Source: Helopsaltes ochotensis
Lineage: Eukaryota; Chordata; Aves; Passeriformes; Locustellidae
NCBI GenBank assembly: GCA_013400155.1
Contig: VXBM01000093.1
Coordinates: 819,127 to 883,126, forward strand
Reading direction: 5' to 3'
DNA length: 64,000 bases
Shown here: in pieces, positions 51,331-63,441 of the stretch
Layout of the letters: each line of letters starts with the position of its first letter
How positions within the stretch are numbered: the first letter of the stretch is position 1
Translations under genes and position numbers: made by a program
Notes under the pieces: generated by a model
What the model was told of the DNA's origin: nothing
The model's database searches: none
The model's input: only the letters and a program-made list of their open reading frames with translations

Positions 51331-53429
51331 GCCAAAATATGTCAGATACCCCTGGCTTTCTCCAGCATTCATGAGAGGGAGTTAAAAAGAAAATGTTTCT
51401 TCTGTGAGCAGGAAACTGAAACTTTGAAACCCTTGAATGCACATGGGCAGTCTGTGAAATCCAGCTTCGATTCTCCTTGCCAAAGTGGCTGTAATGGATT
51501 TCAGAAAGAAATCAGATTTCCAGCAATGATTTAGGAGAATAATGGTGTATTCTGTGCGATGGATGGAAATAGGCAGACGTCTAGGTGTATGATAGGAATG
51601 TAAGATAGGGATCACAAGGGAATTGGTTTATTCTTTCAGGCATGGGTTTGCAGAAACTTGTAGGCAAGACGTAGGTTTCACAGTATTCAGTGAAAAGGAG
51701 ACTCTTGGCTTAAATTTACACATTAGGTAAAATATAAAGGGAGTGCATGCTGCCATCATGGGCCAGGTGAGATGGTGGGTGAGCATCCTGAGTGGGAGAC
51801 CTGCAAAGAAGGATGTGGACTTGTTCTGCATCTCTGTTTCCTAAGAGATGTTCACATTCTGACCAAGTGAATTGTATATATATCCTTCTTGGATATATAC
51901 TTTTTATTTTATGCTTGCTTTTGAAATTTCTAGAAATTCATGAACTAAAAAGTCCTGATCTATGGGTATGCAAGTTCCATGCTCTCTGAACCTCTTAGAT
52001 ACAGCATTCTCTATAAACTCTAGCATTATAATGATAGTTTTCCCCATGTTTCATATTAGGAAATGAAGAATTATTTTACAAGTGCTAACCCTTAGCTTGT
52101 ATTGATACTGTGGAAGTGATCCCTTGGGTATAAGGGAAAGAATAGAGTGTACATAGGTAGGTAGGCATGTTTATATGATTTTAGTGGAATGGCTGGAAAG
52201 CAGAACTCTTTGCCTGCATTTCCCTTCCATGAGGAGGAGCCCAAACCTGGTAACTGCTCTCCCATACAGATTTTAATCTTCAGTCTCTCAAGGAATACTT
52301 AAAAAGATCATATATTCGCTTGATTAATGTGTATTTGTTAGTATCTCCACAGATGAGAAAGGAAAACAAAATTCTCAAATGACTGGCCCATTCGCTAAGA
52401 AAAGAATGAGCTTACCAGGGCTAAGTGTTTGTCTTGTTACTTAGTGGAAGTGGAGGAAGAGTTCTGAGGTGCTGTCATGGTACTAAGAGTATTAAGGGTG
52501 ACTTAATAACAGGTATTTTAGAAATAGTGTGGGCAGTCCCAGCTGTGTGTGTAGGGCACAAAGTTCACATCAAGAGCGGATGACTGGTGTGAGAAAAAAG
52601 GATATTTACCACCCCTGTGTACTCTTTTCGTCTTACTGCATTGCTTTTGTTGTGTCTGTAGGTGTAAATAACCTTTGAGTAAGCAACTTCAGTTGAGGGG
52701 GCTATGACTCCTTAACTCAGCTATATATATTCTGGTAGCTGTGGAGGGATCTACCAATCTCCAGATTTCTACTAAAAAGGAAGATTTTAGAAGAGGTTAT
52801 GTGCCATGCATTGGGTAATAGTTCTTGAACGGATCATTATCATGAGAAAGTGCTCTTGTACTGATACACTGATAACTAGTGCTGAACTGGAGAAATTCAA
52901 GAATCTCTCCTGTATTCCTGATGTGCTCCACAATTCTGTCCTACCAAATACTGACAAGCTGCAAGCAGGAGCACCTGTGGGACCAGAACTCAGGCCTGTT
53001 ATATCAAAGCTCACCCAATCTGCAAGAGACAATGGCAGAATTTTGAGGAACATATTTTCTTTTGTCAGTCAAGCATTTTCAGAATTGATCAGTGCTTTTA
53101 GGTCATATTTTGAGACTGTCTTAAAAAGTCCAGGTACTCGAAGGGTACTACTTGCTTTCAGCATATATCGCTCAGATTTTGTTGTTTTATTGAGGTAAAA
53201 AAAAAATACTTCAGCAAAAGCTGTGTGGTGTTTGTAATTTCAGTTAAATACATAGTGAAAATCAAGAAGAGAAGAGTGAGAAATTTGAACATCTATTTCT
53301 ATGGCTTCCATCATCATGAAGCACATCTCTTCTCAGTCACATTACGATTTCTCCTCAGCAGTGTTCATCACAGCAGGGCGGTGTAATCATCATTATAGAC
53401 CAGTAGGCACCATCTAATAATACAATGCT

Positions 53430-53530
53430 AGAATGATTTCGGTTGGAACCATCTCTGGAGGTCCTGTACTCCAGATTGCCACTCAAATTACAGCTTCAAA
53501 GTCAAGTTCAACACTGAAGCTAATATTGAT
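53430..53530 (-). mobile_element. Short CR1 LINE 3'-end fragment
   Basis: The plus strand reads AGAATGATTTCGGTTGGAAC, which matches the antisense CR1 terminus (GAATGRTTTRGGTTGGAA). It is followed by diverged CR1 order: CTCTGGAGGTCC, then CCACTCAAATTACAGC and CTTCAAAGTCAAGTTCAAC. It is about 100 bases long, strongly decayed and antisense to TRABD2B. Confidence 0.75.
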
Positions 53531-55018
53531 CGAGTTACCAAGGAGTTATTTTGGCAAAACCAAGAATTAAACCAATTTGTTGTATCCTAGTGGGGAACTA
53601 GGATGCAGTTACACCTCTAACCCATGTTTTGTAAGTAGTTTAAAAAAAAAGTTTGAAAAACAGGCCAATCTAATGTAGTTTATGAGTAGGTAACATCATC
53701 TGTACATGGACGAAGGGAGCATCCTGTGGTTGGAAAACAAAGTTTGAAGACCAAGTGCTGGAAAGGTTGTATGGAAAAATGGGAATTTCATTTTAAATGC
53801 TTTTGGGAAAAAGTTTGTGATAGGTTTAAGAAAGGCACGCAAATGCTTTTGTTTTATACAGCTGATTACTTAATGCAGGGCTCCACAGTGTCAGGTTTTA
53901 CTAGCTGACTAATATCTAAAGACATTGTCTGCTTGTTTTCTCTGCAAACCTTGTTGCACTCACAAGAAATACATTGTCTATGTGGGGTGAAGAACGGCAT
54001 ATAAGTGTCCTGTGTTGAAATCCCACTCGTTTTTGCACATTATGCTTCAAAGCCCTGCTTCCTGGATACAAAAGTAGTTGTGTTCCCAGCAGAAGGTTTA
54101 CATAGTTTAGCATGAAGTAAAAGCACCAGGGTATGAAGCCAGCCATGTATATAAACCATTAAACAATTTCAGCGCAAAGCTGCACAAAATGTCTATTAAA
54201 TTTAACAGTACTATTAAAAATCCACATTTAAGCTTTCTTTGTTTCTAGTAATGAGGCTTTGAAAGATGGAAAAGTCAGTTAAAAAATCCCCAACAATAAA
54301 CAACCAAATCCCAGCCTTTGCTTGGTCCGTAATTTCATAGCGAAGACGAAATATCCACGTCCCAATGCTTCCCAATTGGTCTTGCTCCAATCCTGAGCTA
54401 CTTTCAAGTTTTCTGCAGTGTAAATGTTCCCTTTATGAAGTGGGCTATAGCCAGTGCCCATGGAAGCCTCTCCTAAGGAGGTGTTATTTTAATATATGAA
54501 GGGCAGTCATTTCATTCCATAAAGATAGCTTGTTCCACGGAGGAAATAAACATCACTCTTGACAGATGCAGGGACGCTCCAAGATCCTCAGCCCCCGTGG
54601 GGGCAGGGGAGGGCCTATAAAGCTGTTCTGTGTTTCCTGCATTATGCTGCATGGGGCTTTAGATGTCTTCCCTGAAAACCAATTCTGTGGTATAACTGTA
54701 GCCACCTAATAATTTTATATTACTTTTAAATGCCATAGGGTGCAGTGAGAAGCATGGTATTATGTGGACGGGTGCTAATAGCAAATGGGGAGGGGTCCTG
54801 AGGTACGGACATAACCTTCTGTGTTCAGTTGTAGTGAACATGCTGGGAACTGGCATCAGACAAGGTGTGAGTGGTTCAAAACCAGCTTACACATGGCCAG
54901 TTTATGGGAATTGCTTCTCTGGCGGCACAGGAGAGTGCAGATTAATGGTCTTCTGCAATTCTTGTTTCACTCAGCAGTTTTGTCTTACCATCAGCCCCAA
55001 ACGCGTAGGACTCCAAAA

Positions 55019-55028
55019 TGATTGACAG
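55019..55028 (+). promoter_or_regulatory. Exact PBX-MEIS/PREP decamer TGATTGACAG
   Basis: TGATTGACAG is the known composite site for PBX with MEIS or PREP. By base composition about 0.1 perfect copies would be expected in 64 kb on both strands. Just upstream is an Mlu I-like ACGCGT, and just downstream a palindromic AAATTTAAATTTAAATT run. Occupancy is inference. Confidence 0.4.
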
Positions 55029-57248
55029 CCAGAAAAAAATTTAAATTTAAATTCCCTCGGTTTGAAGATGTGTTCCCAGTATGTTGTGGGCGACATCCCA
55101 TTTTCAAGATGGGCACAATCTGTATGTTTGATTTAATTATTTTTGGATGTTGTTTTGAGCTAATGGACGACTATATCTGATGCAAGGTCTAGAGGCCAAA
55201 ATGCTGGCTTAGCTGCTGGAGGGAAGAGTTCAAACGAAAGGGATGAGAAACCTCCTGCCTTATCTATTCATCCAGTGCTGTATTTGTTATCCAGAAATTC
55301 TGGAGAGCTGGCTGCCAAGCTGAGGTGAGGCTTATCCAGAGTTATTCACGACCGCATTTCTCAACGTCGTGTTTGTTGTGCTTGGAAGGAGCTGGATCGC
55401 TCTGTCGTCTCTCTCTCGCACTCCCTCCTGCTGAACATAGTAGCTATACTATGCTCTTACTGGAGACCCGTGGCACTTAATGGTGAACCAAAGTTGCTTC
55501 GTTTTTCCCTCGCTTGATGAATGAAGCTGGGGTTGAGGCGGGCAGCGGGAGTGGAAGTAAGGAGAGGAGGAAAATTCACCTTGAGCAAACGCAGGTTTCC
55601 TTAATGAGTGAAAGATGTTATGCTGGGAACAACACATATTGCAGGGACTTCGTTGGCCGAGAGAAGGAAGAATGCTCTGTCTGTCTCACGGTGCCTTTCT
55701 GCTGAATGCAAAGTGTATTGGAGAAAACTGAAAGCAAGCTTAGGTAAAATTCCTTCTCTGTCATTCCAGTAACCTAGATAATGCCATTCTGTCACGCAGC
55801 ATCACTGCTGCTTGAATGGATGCAAAAGGAGGACACTCTGCTGAAATCCATACTGCTTTCTAAATAAGCCTCATAATACAGGAAAACGTAGTTTAAATCT
55901 CAGGATAAAACCCCCAGAAACTGAAGAATTTGCTTTTTCATGCACAATATATAACTTCTCTTGTAATACAAATAATAATTTCATCATCAGTAAGTGCTGT
56001 TGTTGGCACTACTTTAGCATTGGAGTGACAGTTCCATGATGAAACAATATGTTATTTATTTCAGGTTTTCATTATTTCTATGATTGATCATATATTATGC
56101 TCCAGCCATGGTTCTTACCAGTAAAGGTTGCTGTGGAAATGACCCTTCAGATCAGTGCTATGTGATGCTGTATGCACTAGTGCCAGGGAATTTCTTATGG
56201 AAGAAGCAAATACCACAAAATTAGTTGTACAGCATTTCAATTAAACTTCAGTTTGTTGTTTTGGGGATTTTTTCCAAAAGCTTGCAGAAATGGCAACATC
56301 TACTGTATATTTTCGCTTGCAAATTTTTATTTCCTCTTTGGATTTTGCTTTTCGAAACTTCTTATTTTTATTTAAATTAGTTCTAGCTGTCACCAGTACA
56401 TAAACATGTTGGATTTTTTTTTTGTTCTGTGCAGCAATCTTCCCCAAGACAACAATGCTTGATTCACTGCTTTGCATTTTTCTTATATATTTTGCTGGTA
56501 TTTATCACATTATTTATTTCAGCAACAGCCAGACAATACTGTTGTAAAGGAATTTTGTTATTATGGAGGACTTTTTTGGGGGTTTGGGAAAAATTTTGGG
56601 CGAAACCAACCAGTGTGATTTGGCAGCTCCATTCTTCTTGCTTTTGTCCACCCTGTACCAGATGGGTTTCTTACTCACTTCTTCCAGTGGGACTTTTTGT
56701 GGGGTAAAATACTGTATAACATCAGTCTGGCTTTCCCTGTGCAAAGAGATATTAAAAGCCCAGTCCTCTAGGGACTAAGAAAATTAGAGAATCTGCTAAA
56801 TAACAACTTTAAAATGCTTTTTTCCTATATAAATGTGGTTGTTTTGAATGGGGAGTGGAGTTTCCTGGACTAACTCCAAGGCTGATGAAGGAGGGAGAGT
56901 GGTGGTCCTACACAACCAAAATTGGACAGTTCTCAGCCATCACAGCCTGGCCCCCTGGTTAGTCATTTATTACTGTGAAAAATAAGTGCAAGGTGGCTGC
57001 AGAAAGATCTGGTTTTGTTGTAGTGGTGCATTCAGACCACTGTGTGTTTATTTTGCCCTGACATGAGCAACAACACAAGATGTGGGGTGCAGTGAAGCAA
57101 CGCCTGGGAATTCTGCCACTGATGCTAATGGTGTTGGTCTCTAATCCTTTTCCAGCAGAGGTGAGATGATGCATCAGCAAAATGGCTGCCCACACTGGGA
57201 GAGACACCAGCACCATTCATACTTGCTGAGACAGTGAAACAGTATTTT

Positions 57249-57275
57249 GGGGAGGAAAAAAAAAAAGGAAAAAAA
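57249..57275 (+). repeat. Pure purine tract, A-rich
   Basis: Twenty-seven consecutive purines, mostly A with GGGGAGG at the left end, form a low-complexity tract near a second purine run at 57388. Confidence 0.75.
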
Positions 57276-57387
57276 CCTCATTCCTTAATATACGGTCTTA
57301 TAGGGTAAATATTTATCCAGCCATCTAAAGGCAGGAGTAATCACTGCAGTTTTCCCTTCACTCAGAGACTGGAGATTTTTCCTGACT

Positions 57388-57418
57388 GAAAAAAAAGGGG
57401 GAAAAGAAAAAAAAAAAG
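57388..57418 (+). repeat. Pure purine tract with near-mirror symmetry
   Basis: Thirty-one consecutive purines read as an A-run, five Gs, four As, a G, then a longer A-run and a G. The near-mirror arrangement could form triplex DNA, though this is only a sequence-based possibility. Confidence 0.7.
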
Positions 57419-57765
57419 TCCAATTTTGTGTATGTGAAGAAATCAAAGCATTGCCCTTGAAATGGGTTTTTCAGCTGTCTCCTGGGTATTCTGGGGTTAG
57501 TTTTCACCACGTGAGGTTCTGAAGTGCATACTCAAAGGTTCAAACACAGGAAAATTGGCTATCACTGCCAGCTCTGTTGGGTGGGGAGAAAAAAGTTCCT
57601 TTATAAAAAATGGGAAAAAAGGAAAAACTTTTTTTTTCTTCTACTTCTTTCAAGGGACTATATGAGAATGAGCAGGAAGAAGTCTTTGACTTTTATTATA
57701 TCCTGTAATCAAATTTGAGCATCTTACTTGCTTCTTTTCTCAAAGACCACCCTGGCAGTAACAGT

Positions 57766-57780
57766 CCACACACACACACA
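57766..57780. repeat. (CA)n microsatellite
   Basis: Seven CA units end at ATTTTGG. It is a short simple repeat. Confidence 0.85.
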
Positions 57781-58073
57781 ATTTTGGTATGCATAAACCT
57801 ATAAATTTCATAACAAAATATAGGAGCTGAGGTTGTAGGAGGACTGCAAGGCAGAAGGTGCTGAAATGTAAAGTCTGTGTGTGTTTGAAGGGATGTCATT
57901 TATTACATACTTCTGCATTTAAAAAAAAAACAACAACCCTTACTGTTACCACACAGACTGTGTAAATATATATTGCCTAATGCAAGATGGTGTGGTGTAA
58001 AGATTTTATTGGCATGCACTAGCTTAGCTTGAGTAGCAAAGGCCTGAGCAAGCTCTGTATCACCTCAGGTGTG

Positions 58074-58097
58074 TGCCAAGAAAACATGTTCTTGGCA
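58074..58097. promoter_or_regulatory. Perfect 9-bp inverted repeat around a p53-type half-site
   Basis: TGCCAAGAA (58074-58082) and TTCTTGGCA (58089-58097) are exact reverse complements around a 6-base spacer. The centre, AAACATGTTC, fits the p53-family half-site RRRCWWGYYY, and the outer arms contain NFI-like TTGGCA/TGCCAA halves. A second p53 half-site was not found adjacent. Function is speculative. Confidence 0.35.
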
Positions 58098-58451
58098 TGA
58101 GCAATGAGAACATCCCCGGTGACGCTGCATAGGTGCAAATCTAATGAGGATAATAACCGTGTGCTCCAGGGCACCAGCCATTACTGGCTGCATGGGATTA
58201 GGGAGGAATTTCTCCTTTGCGTGGTTCTAAAGCCGTTTATTGTGGGCTCCACACACTTCTCCCTGCAGCCTCTGCCACTGGCCACTGCAGGAAGAGGATG
58301 ATGAATTTGATTGACTACCTGGAAGGGCCTGATTCGGGAGCTCGTGTGCTCTTCTGTGAATTCTGTAATGATACCTGTTTTATGTGGTTTGGAAAAGGTT
58401 CTGCCGGGGCACTTCTCTCTGTAATGCCAGCTCCTGTAAAGCTTCTTTCAT

Positions 58452-58625
58452 AAATGCATGGAATGATTTAGGTTGGCAGGGCGCTCTGCAGATCTCAGTC
58501 CAACACCCCGCTCCAGGCAGGGCTGGCTTCAAAGTCAGTCAGATTGTGCAAGGGACTTGCCCAGTTCAGCTCTGAAAGTCTCCAGGGGCAGGAACTTGGC
58601 CACTGCTCTGTCCGTTCCTCCATGG
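58452..58625 (-). mobile_element. CR1 LINE 3'-end fragment
   Basis: The plus strand has GGAATGATTTAGGTTGGCAG, the antisense of the CR1 terminus. CR1 words follow in order: CAGATCTCAGTCCAACACCC, GGCTTCAAAGTCAGTCAGAT, TTGCCCAGTTCAGCTCTGAA, GTCTCCAGGGGCAGG and CTTGGCCACTGCTCTGTCC. The element is 5'-truncated with no coding capacity and lies antisense to TRABD2B. Confidence 0.85.
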
Positions 58626-60479
58626 GGAATTTCCAGCAGCTTCAGTGAGACCGACACATGTAGAACACCCATTTTGAGCTGCAGAAAGGTGGAGTCTCTC
58701 CAGTCACAGAAATTTTTTCTTCCTTCTGTAACCCAAGGAGAAAAATACAAGTCCTGGTGGAGTTCCTTTCATTCAAAGATGAGAGGCTGAGACCACCCTT
58801 GGTCTGAATTATTTCTGGCAAGGTCTGTCTCTCTCCACTGAACCTGGGAAGAACACAGATGTCCCCCTCAGATTTAATACACAAGTACTCAGCAGCAATG
58901 GTTACCTGGAATGACCCTCAGCCAAAATATAAAGTCATGCAAGGTGAAAGGAATAGTGAGTTTATGTAATACTGTGTTATGAGCTGACCATGAAAAACCT
59001 AAAAAAAAGCACCCCAAAACACAGATCAAGTAGTTTATTTTTTTGTGATGCAGAACTACTAGATTGAGCAACAGGACCTTAAAGGACCTTAAAGCAAGTT
59101 TCGTGATATGGCTTCATGTCAAAAATCAGGGGGATTTATCCAGTTGAAAAATGGCTTTGGATTTCAACAATGTCAGCTGATACTTGAACTCTGAAAGTTT
59201 GATGTGGTCTGCCCTTACTACATCTGGTAGGAAAAAAAAGACTATTAGTGTTTCTTTGGAAGAGAGAAATGCATTTCAAATAAGATAACTGTGAAAAAAT
59301 ACATCTGTGTTTTAAGTGGAAAGGAAAAAAACAGTGGGAGGAAAAAGTAGGAAATTCCATCTGATAGAAAAGCAAGCAAAAAAATCACAAAAAATTTAAA
59401 AGATTCTGGCAAGAAGTCATTGGCAGCTCCTAAAACTCCACTGAATTCTAGACTTCCCTGACGAAATCTACTTTCCTGGAACTGGATCTGGAAAATGCCT
59501 GGACATGGTGCTCTCCAAACAGAAAACAAAACCACAGGTGCTGTCGCTTGGGGAGAAGAGTCCCCAGGATTTCGGAATGAGATTATTCCAGTACATTTCT
59601 CCAACAAATCGCCGCTCATTTCTTTTTCTACTCTATGAACAGAGGCCTAGTGCTTGTCATAGTCTTTTATATCTCAAAAAGTTCCAGTGAATGTCTTGAG
59701 AATGAGTAAGTTTTTGTATTCCAGCCTGAAGAGAAAAACAAAAAGTCAAGGACAATTGAAAAATCACTTTTTCCCCCATCTAAGAAAAATCCATGGCTTT
59801 CATTAGCAAATCCAATTGAAGTCCTTCCTGCAATGCAAAGCCTTTGCACAGACTCTCATTTTCAAGATGCCAAGGGAATAAATGGAGTGATGGAATCTGG
59901 ACAGATCTTACTGCAATTTTGAAAAGTAACTTTCTTCTTCCTTTATCCCCACATACTGCCACAGCAGGGGAAAATTATGGGAGTAAGAAGAATAAAGCCT
60001 CTGCAGTGTTAAGGCTTGCTGCTCTGTCAAATAACATTTTTTGTATTTTTCCCTGAATGAAAAAAGGTTTTAAAAAAAAGGATTCATGTGCAGGTATGCT
60101 GCCCAAATTCTCTGCCAGATTGATGTGGGCAACTCACATTGAGTCCAGAGCTGCTGCATTCCTCACGGAGCCCTGGATGGGAAGGGAAGTGACGGGGAGG
60201 AGGAAGGGAAGCTCAGAGGAGCAGCAGCTTTGTCTTCCCCAGCCTGGGCTCTTCCTTCCCTCTCCTCCAGAGATGGGTGAACCAAGACCCAGCCAAGGGG
60301 GCTGCCCCCTCTCCCCAGAACCAGCAAGAGACTCTGGAAATGGCATAACTAGACGCACATTCTTTTGCCTTTTTTAGTGTGGGAAAGGGTCTCCTTCTGG
60401 AAAGCAGGGGGAAAAGTTCGTTCGTCTTCAAAGTCCTGGAAAAGAAGATGTTTCAGGAAAAAGGGAGGGGGAAAGAAAA

Positions 60480-60830
60480 GGCTGTGTTTCAATTTGGGTA
60501 CATTTGTATAATATCCCCTCTGGAGCTGTAGTTTGGTTAACCTCTGTGGGTCGAGCTCCCGGCTACAGAAACCTCTCCTCAGGCTCGCTGGCCAGGGAGC
60601 TCAGGAAACAACCATCACCATGGTGCTTTGGGAAAGATTGAAGGAGGGAATTTAGTCTCCGGAGAAAAAGGGAACAGAACACACCCAAGCAATCATTGCA
60701 CTGGGATTTTTTCTTTTAAGATATTGTTGTTAATTTTGCAGGGGGAGTTTTTATGAAATTAACATTCTGTTCCTCTGATTCATCCCCAGGCCGCTACAAC
60801 TGTGTTTGGCCTTTTGTCTGAAGGGACATG
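60480..60830. promoter_or_regulatory. Weak candidate conserved noncoding block
   Basis: The sequence is of higher complexity than its surroundings, with scattered CpGs (GGTCGAGCTCCCGGCTAC; GGCTCGCTGG) and no protein-like frame. It resembles constrained noncoding DNA only in general texture, so I give low weight to this call. Confidence 0.2.
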
Positions 60831-62002
60831 AAATTAAACTCAGTGGGGACTTGTTGGTTTTTTGACAGGAAGAGTCTTCAATCCTGTGCTTGCAAATTGT
60901 CCTTCAGGTTTCCGGTTTGTCCTGCTGGAGTCTCTGAGTGATCTCTGCCAGTGATCCCACTGACATGTAAAGTGTGTGTATGTGTACGAAACATCTATTT
61001 ATGGTCACCAACCAGCTGGTGAAGGTCATTCTTATGTGAGATGTCCAGGTCATGTTAGTACAGTAGATCTGGGTCGTGTTTGCAGTCCTGCCATATGGTG
61101 GCCCTGGGCAAATCACCTCCCCTCTGCAGTGAGGAGAAAAACAACTTTCTTTCTGAGTTCTACTGAGGAAAATATATTATGAGAGTTAGGAAGTGGATAA
61201 CAATTGCTATAGGAGTTCAGGTTGGACCTCTCACTGGGGAGTTTTAGGACAGGCCAGGTGGGGAGTGAATGCCAAATTTTAACATTATATGGTTTAAACA
61301 TACAACCATCTGAATATTCAAGCTGTTAATAAGTGGCGTATCTTTTCAGCCCCTTTCCTCTGGCCTGTCTGTCAGTTATCTGGAGCCTCTTGTAGAGCAG
61401 CTGACAATGTGTTCAGTCTGAGGTACTCTCAATATCTTTCTAAATCTTGGACAGATCACGAGTGAAAAGGGGATCGTCAAAATTGGAATAAAACAGCACA
61501 GCATGAAAGGACGGGAGTCTGTGGGTGAGAGAAGCTGAGCTGCTGCTGCTGTTGTGGTTTGTTTTCAGTGAGGGCATGTCACTGTTTCTCAGTTGTCGTT
61601 TGCTAAGTCACGGCAATCTGTGGCTCCAGAAGGCTGTGATGCAAATAGAATAGAAAGGAAATATTTTGTCAATTGCTGAAACCGGCCATATGTTGCAATC
61701 AGATGTGCAGGAATTAGGAAAACAAGAACAAGGAAGCTTTGTGTGTAGCATCAAAGGCAGCATTGGCTCACACTTTGAAGAGCACGAGCGTGGCCAGTAT
61801 TATTTGTTGATTTTCTCCCAGTTTGTGTGCTTGAAAAAGCTCATGGGCACCTTAAGGGTGTGTTGACGCTGTAAGGCCCAACCTGTGTCTCATGGGTGCA
61901 ATGAGCCTGGTAGGCAGCTGAGATGTCAGAAGTAGGTTTATTGGGACATCCTGAGTACCTGGAACCCTGACAAGACTATATCTTTAAAAAAGAGAAAAAA
62001 AA

Positions 62003-62033
62003 CCCCATCAACCTACCCACCCCCCACACCCCC
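62003..62033 (-). other. G-quadruplex-type motif on the minus strand
   Basis: C-runs at 62003-62006, 62016-62018, 62020-62025 and 62029-62033 give four G-runs on the minus strand with loops of 3, 1 and 9. The 9-base loop slightly exceeds the standard limit. The plus strand could form the complementary i-motif. An A-rich tract borders it on the left. Confidence 0.5.
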
Positions 62034-63370
62034 GGAAAGTTATTTTCACTGGATTGTACAGAATCAGAGCTGATACTAGAGCCATGTGGCTATTACAAGT
62101 TGTTAAAGTTTCTCCCCTGGGCATGGTGTATCTACACACAGCCATCCAGGACTATGTTTGCAGATGCTGAACAGAATCCTTACCACCATTTTTGTTCTGT
62201 ATCAAGTTGTTATTCTGTGAAGGTTTGACCCACTGGAACCAGATTTCTACTGGAAGTTATTTTTGGCTGGATTCTCAGTGCTAGTAAGGGTTGATTTTGT
62301 GCTGCGGCCATGCTGTTTCTTTAGTGATTTTTAGCAGATTTTTTTTGTTCTGTGTTTGGTTATTTCTCTTCATGTAGGATGTAGGAGTTCGTGGCCTTAT
62401 GCTCCCGTCATTTTGATGGAAATGGGCCTAGGGAGTTAAAAGGTAATGGAGAGCTACTGTGACAGGTAGATCCAGAGGAAGCACAGTTAGATAGGGTAAA
62501 AGAAATTGGGCCATAAAGAGCATTGAATGAGAAGTTCAAGTTGTCTGGGAAGATAAAAAATCGTGCACAAAAAAATTGCATTATGATTTTTTAAAAGCTG
62601 GCAGAGCGTTGCCAAAACACGATTGAGGTCTTATGCTGGGACGTGTCTGACAATGTTGACTGTTGACTGTAGGCTGATGCAACATCTGTGGAAGCGTGTC
62701 AGAAATTCAGCCCAACATGCACTTCATCTCTCCTTCTACCTAATAATCCATATGTACTGTTTGAAATGTTCCCATTTTTCAAAAATGATCTGTTAGAAAA
62801 TGCTCCTTCTTTGTCTCCATCTGGAGCTCAGGTTTCTCTCCCGAACCCCGTGTGCTCCTAACCCATAATGGATGAGATGTGCTGCCCGTCCTTGTGTCCA
62901 TCCAAATGTCAAGCATGCTCCAAGGGATGGTTAGTCCTGAGCTATCCTTTTGCATATCAACAACAAAGCAACCTCCCCTTGGATTTTTTCCCTGAATGAT
63001 TGGGATCTTGACATGGACAGATTCTCTTTTCTATAATGCCTCCAGCACACTGTGGGCTCTTGGGTCTGTGTCCATGATTTGAGGCACTCAGCAGCTCTCT
63101 TGTGTCTTCTCTGGAGAATAGATTTTGTCTTTTGTGGTCATGGACACACTCTCCAGAGTTCTCTGTCAGAATGAGGATCTCAAATTAATGGCCACGACTG
63201 AAAGCACTGACATTTCCTGAAGTTACAGCAAAGGAAAAAATGGTTAAAGTTGGAAAAAAGAACAAAAGGGCACTCATTGCTTTCGATAATTTTTAAGGAA
63301 TCATCAGTTTTACTTAAGACTAACAAAAGAGATTTGTATCTAATAGAAGTGGCATTAGTGCAAAGCTAGA

Positions 63371-63441
63371 TAATTAACATAATCATGTCTAATTTCAGTA
63401 TAATTAGCATGCTGTACTTAGAAACATCACAAGTATAATTA
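63371..63441. promoter_or_regulatory. Cluster of homeodomain TAATTA cores
   Basis: TAATTA occurs exactly at 63371-63376, 63401-63406 and 63436-63441, with a related AAATTAG at about 63453. Two of them sit in a repeated context, GTATAATTAG, each followed within a few bases by CATGC. Homeodomain factors bind TAATTA cores. The repetition may also reflect a decayed local duplication. Confidence 0.4.

Noticed and set aside
52806..53198. 130-codon ORF with a protein-like look
   Set aside because: No known family is recognisable, an 88-codon frame lies opposite, and no promoter or splice context is visible.
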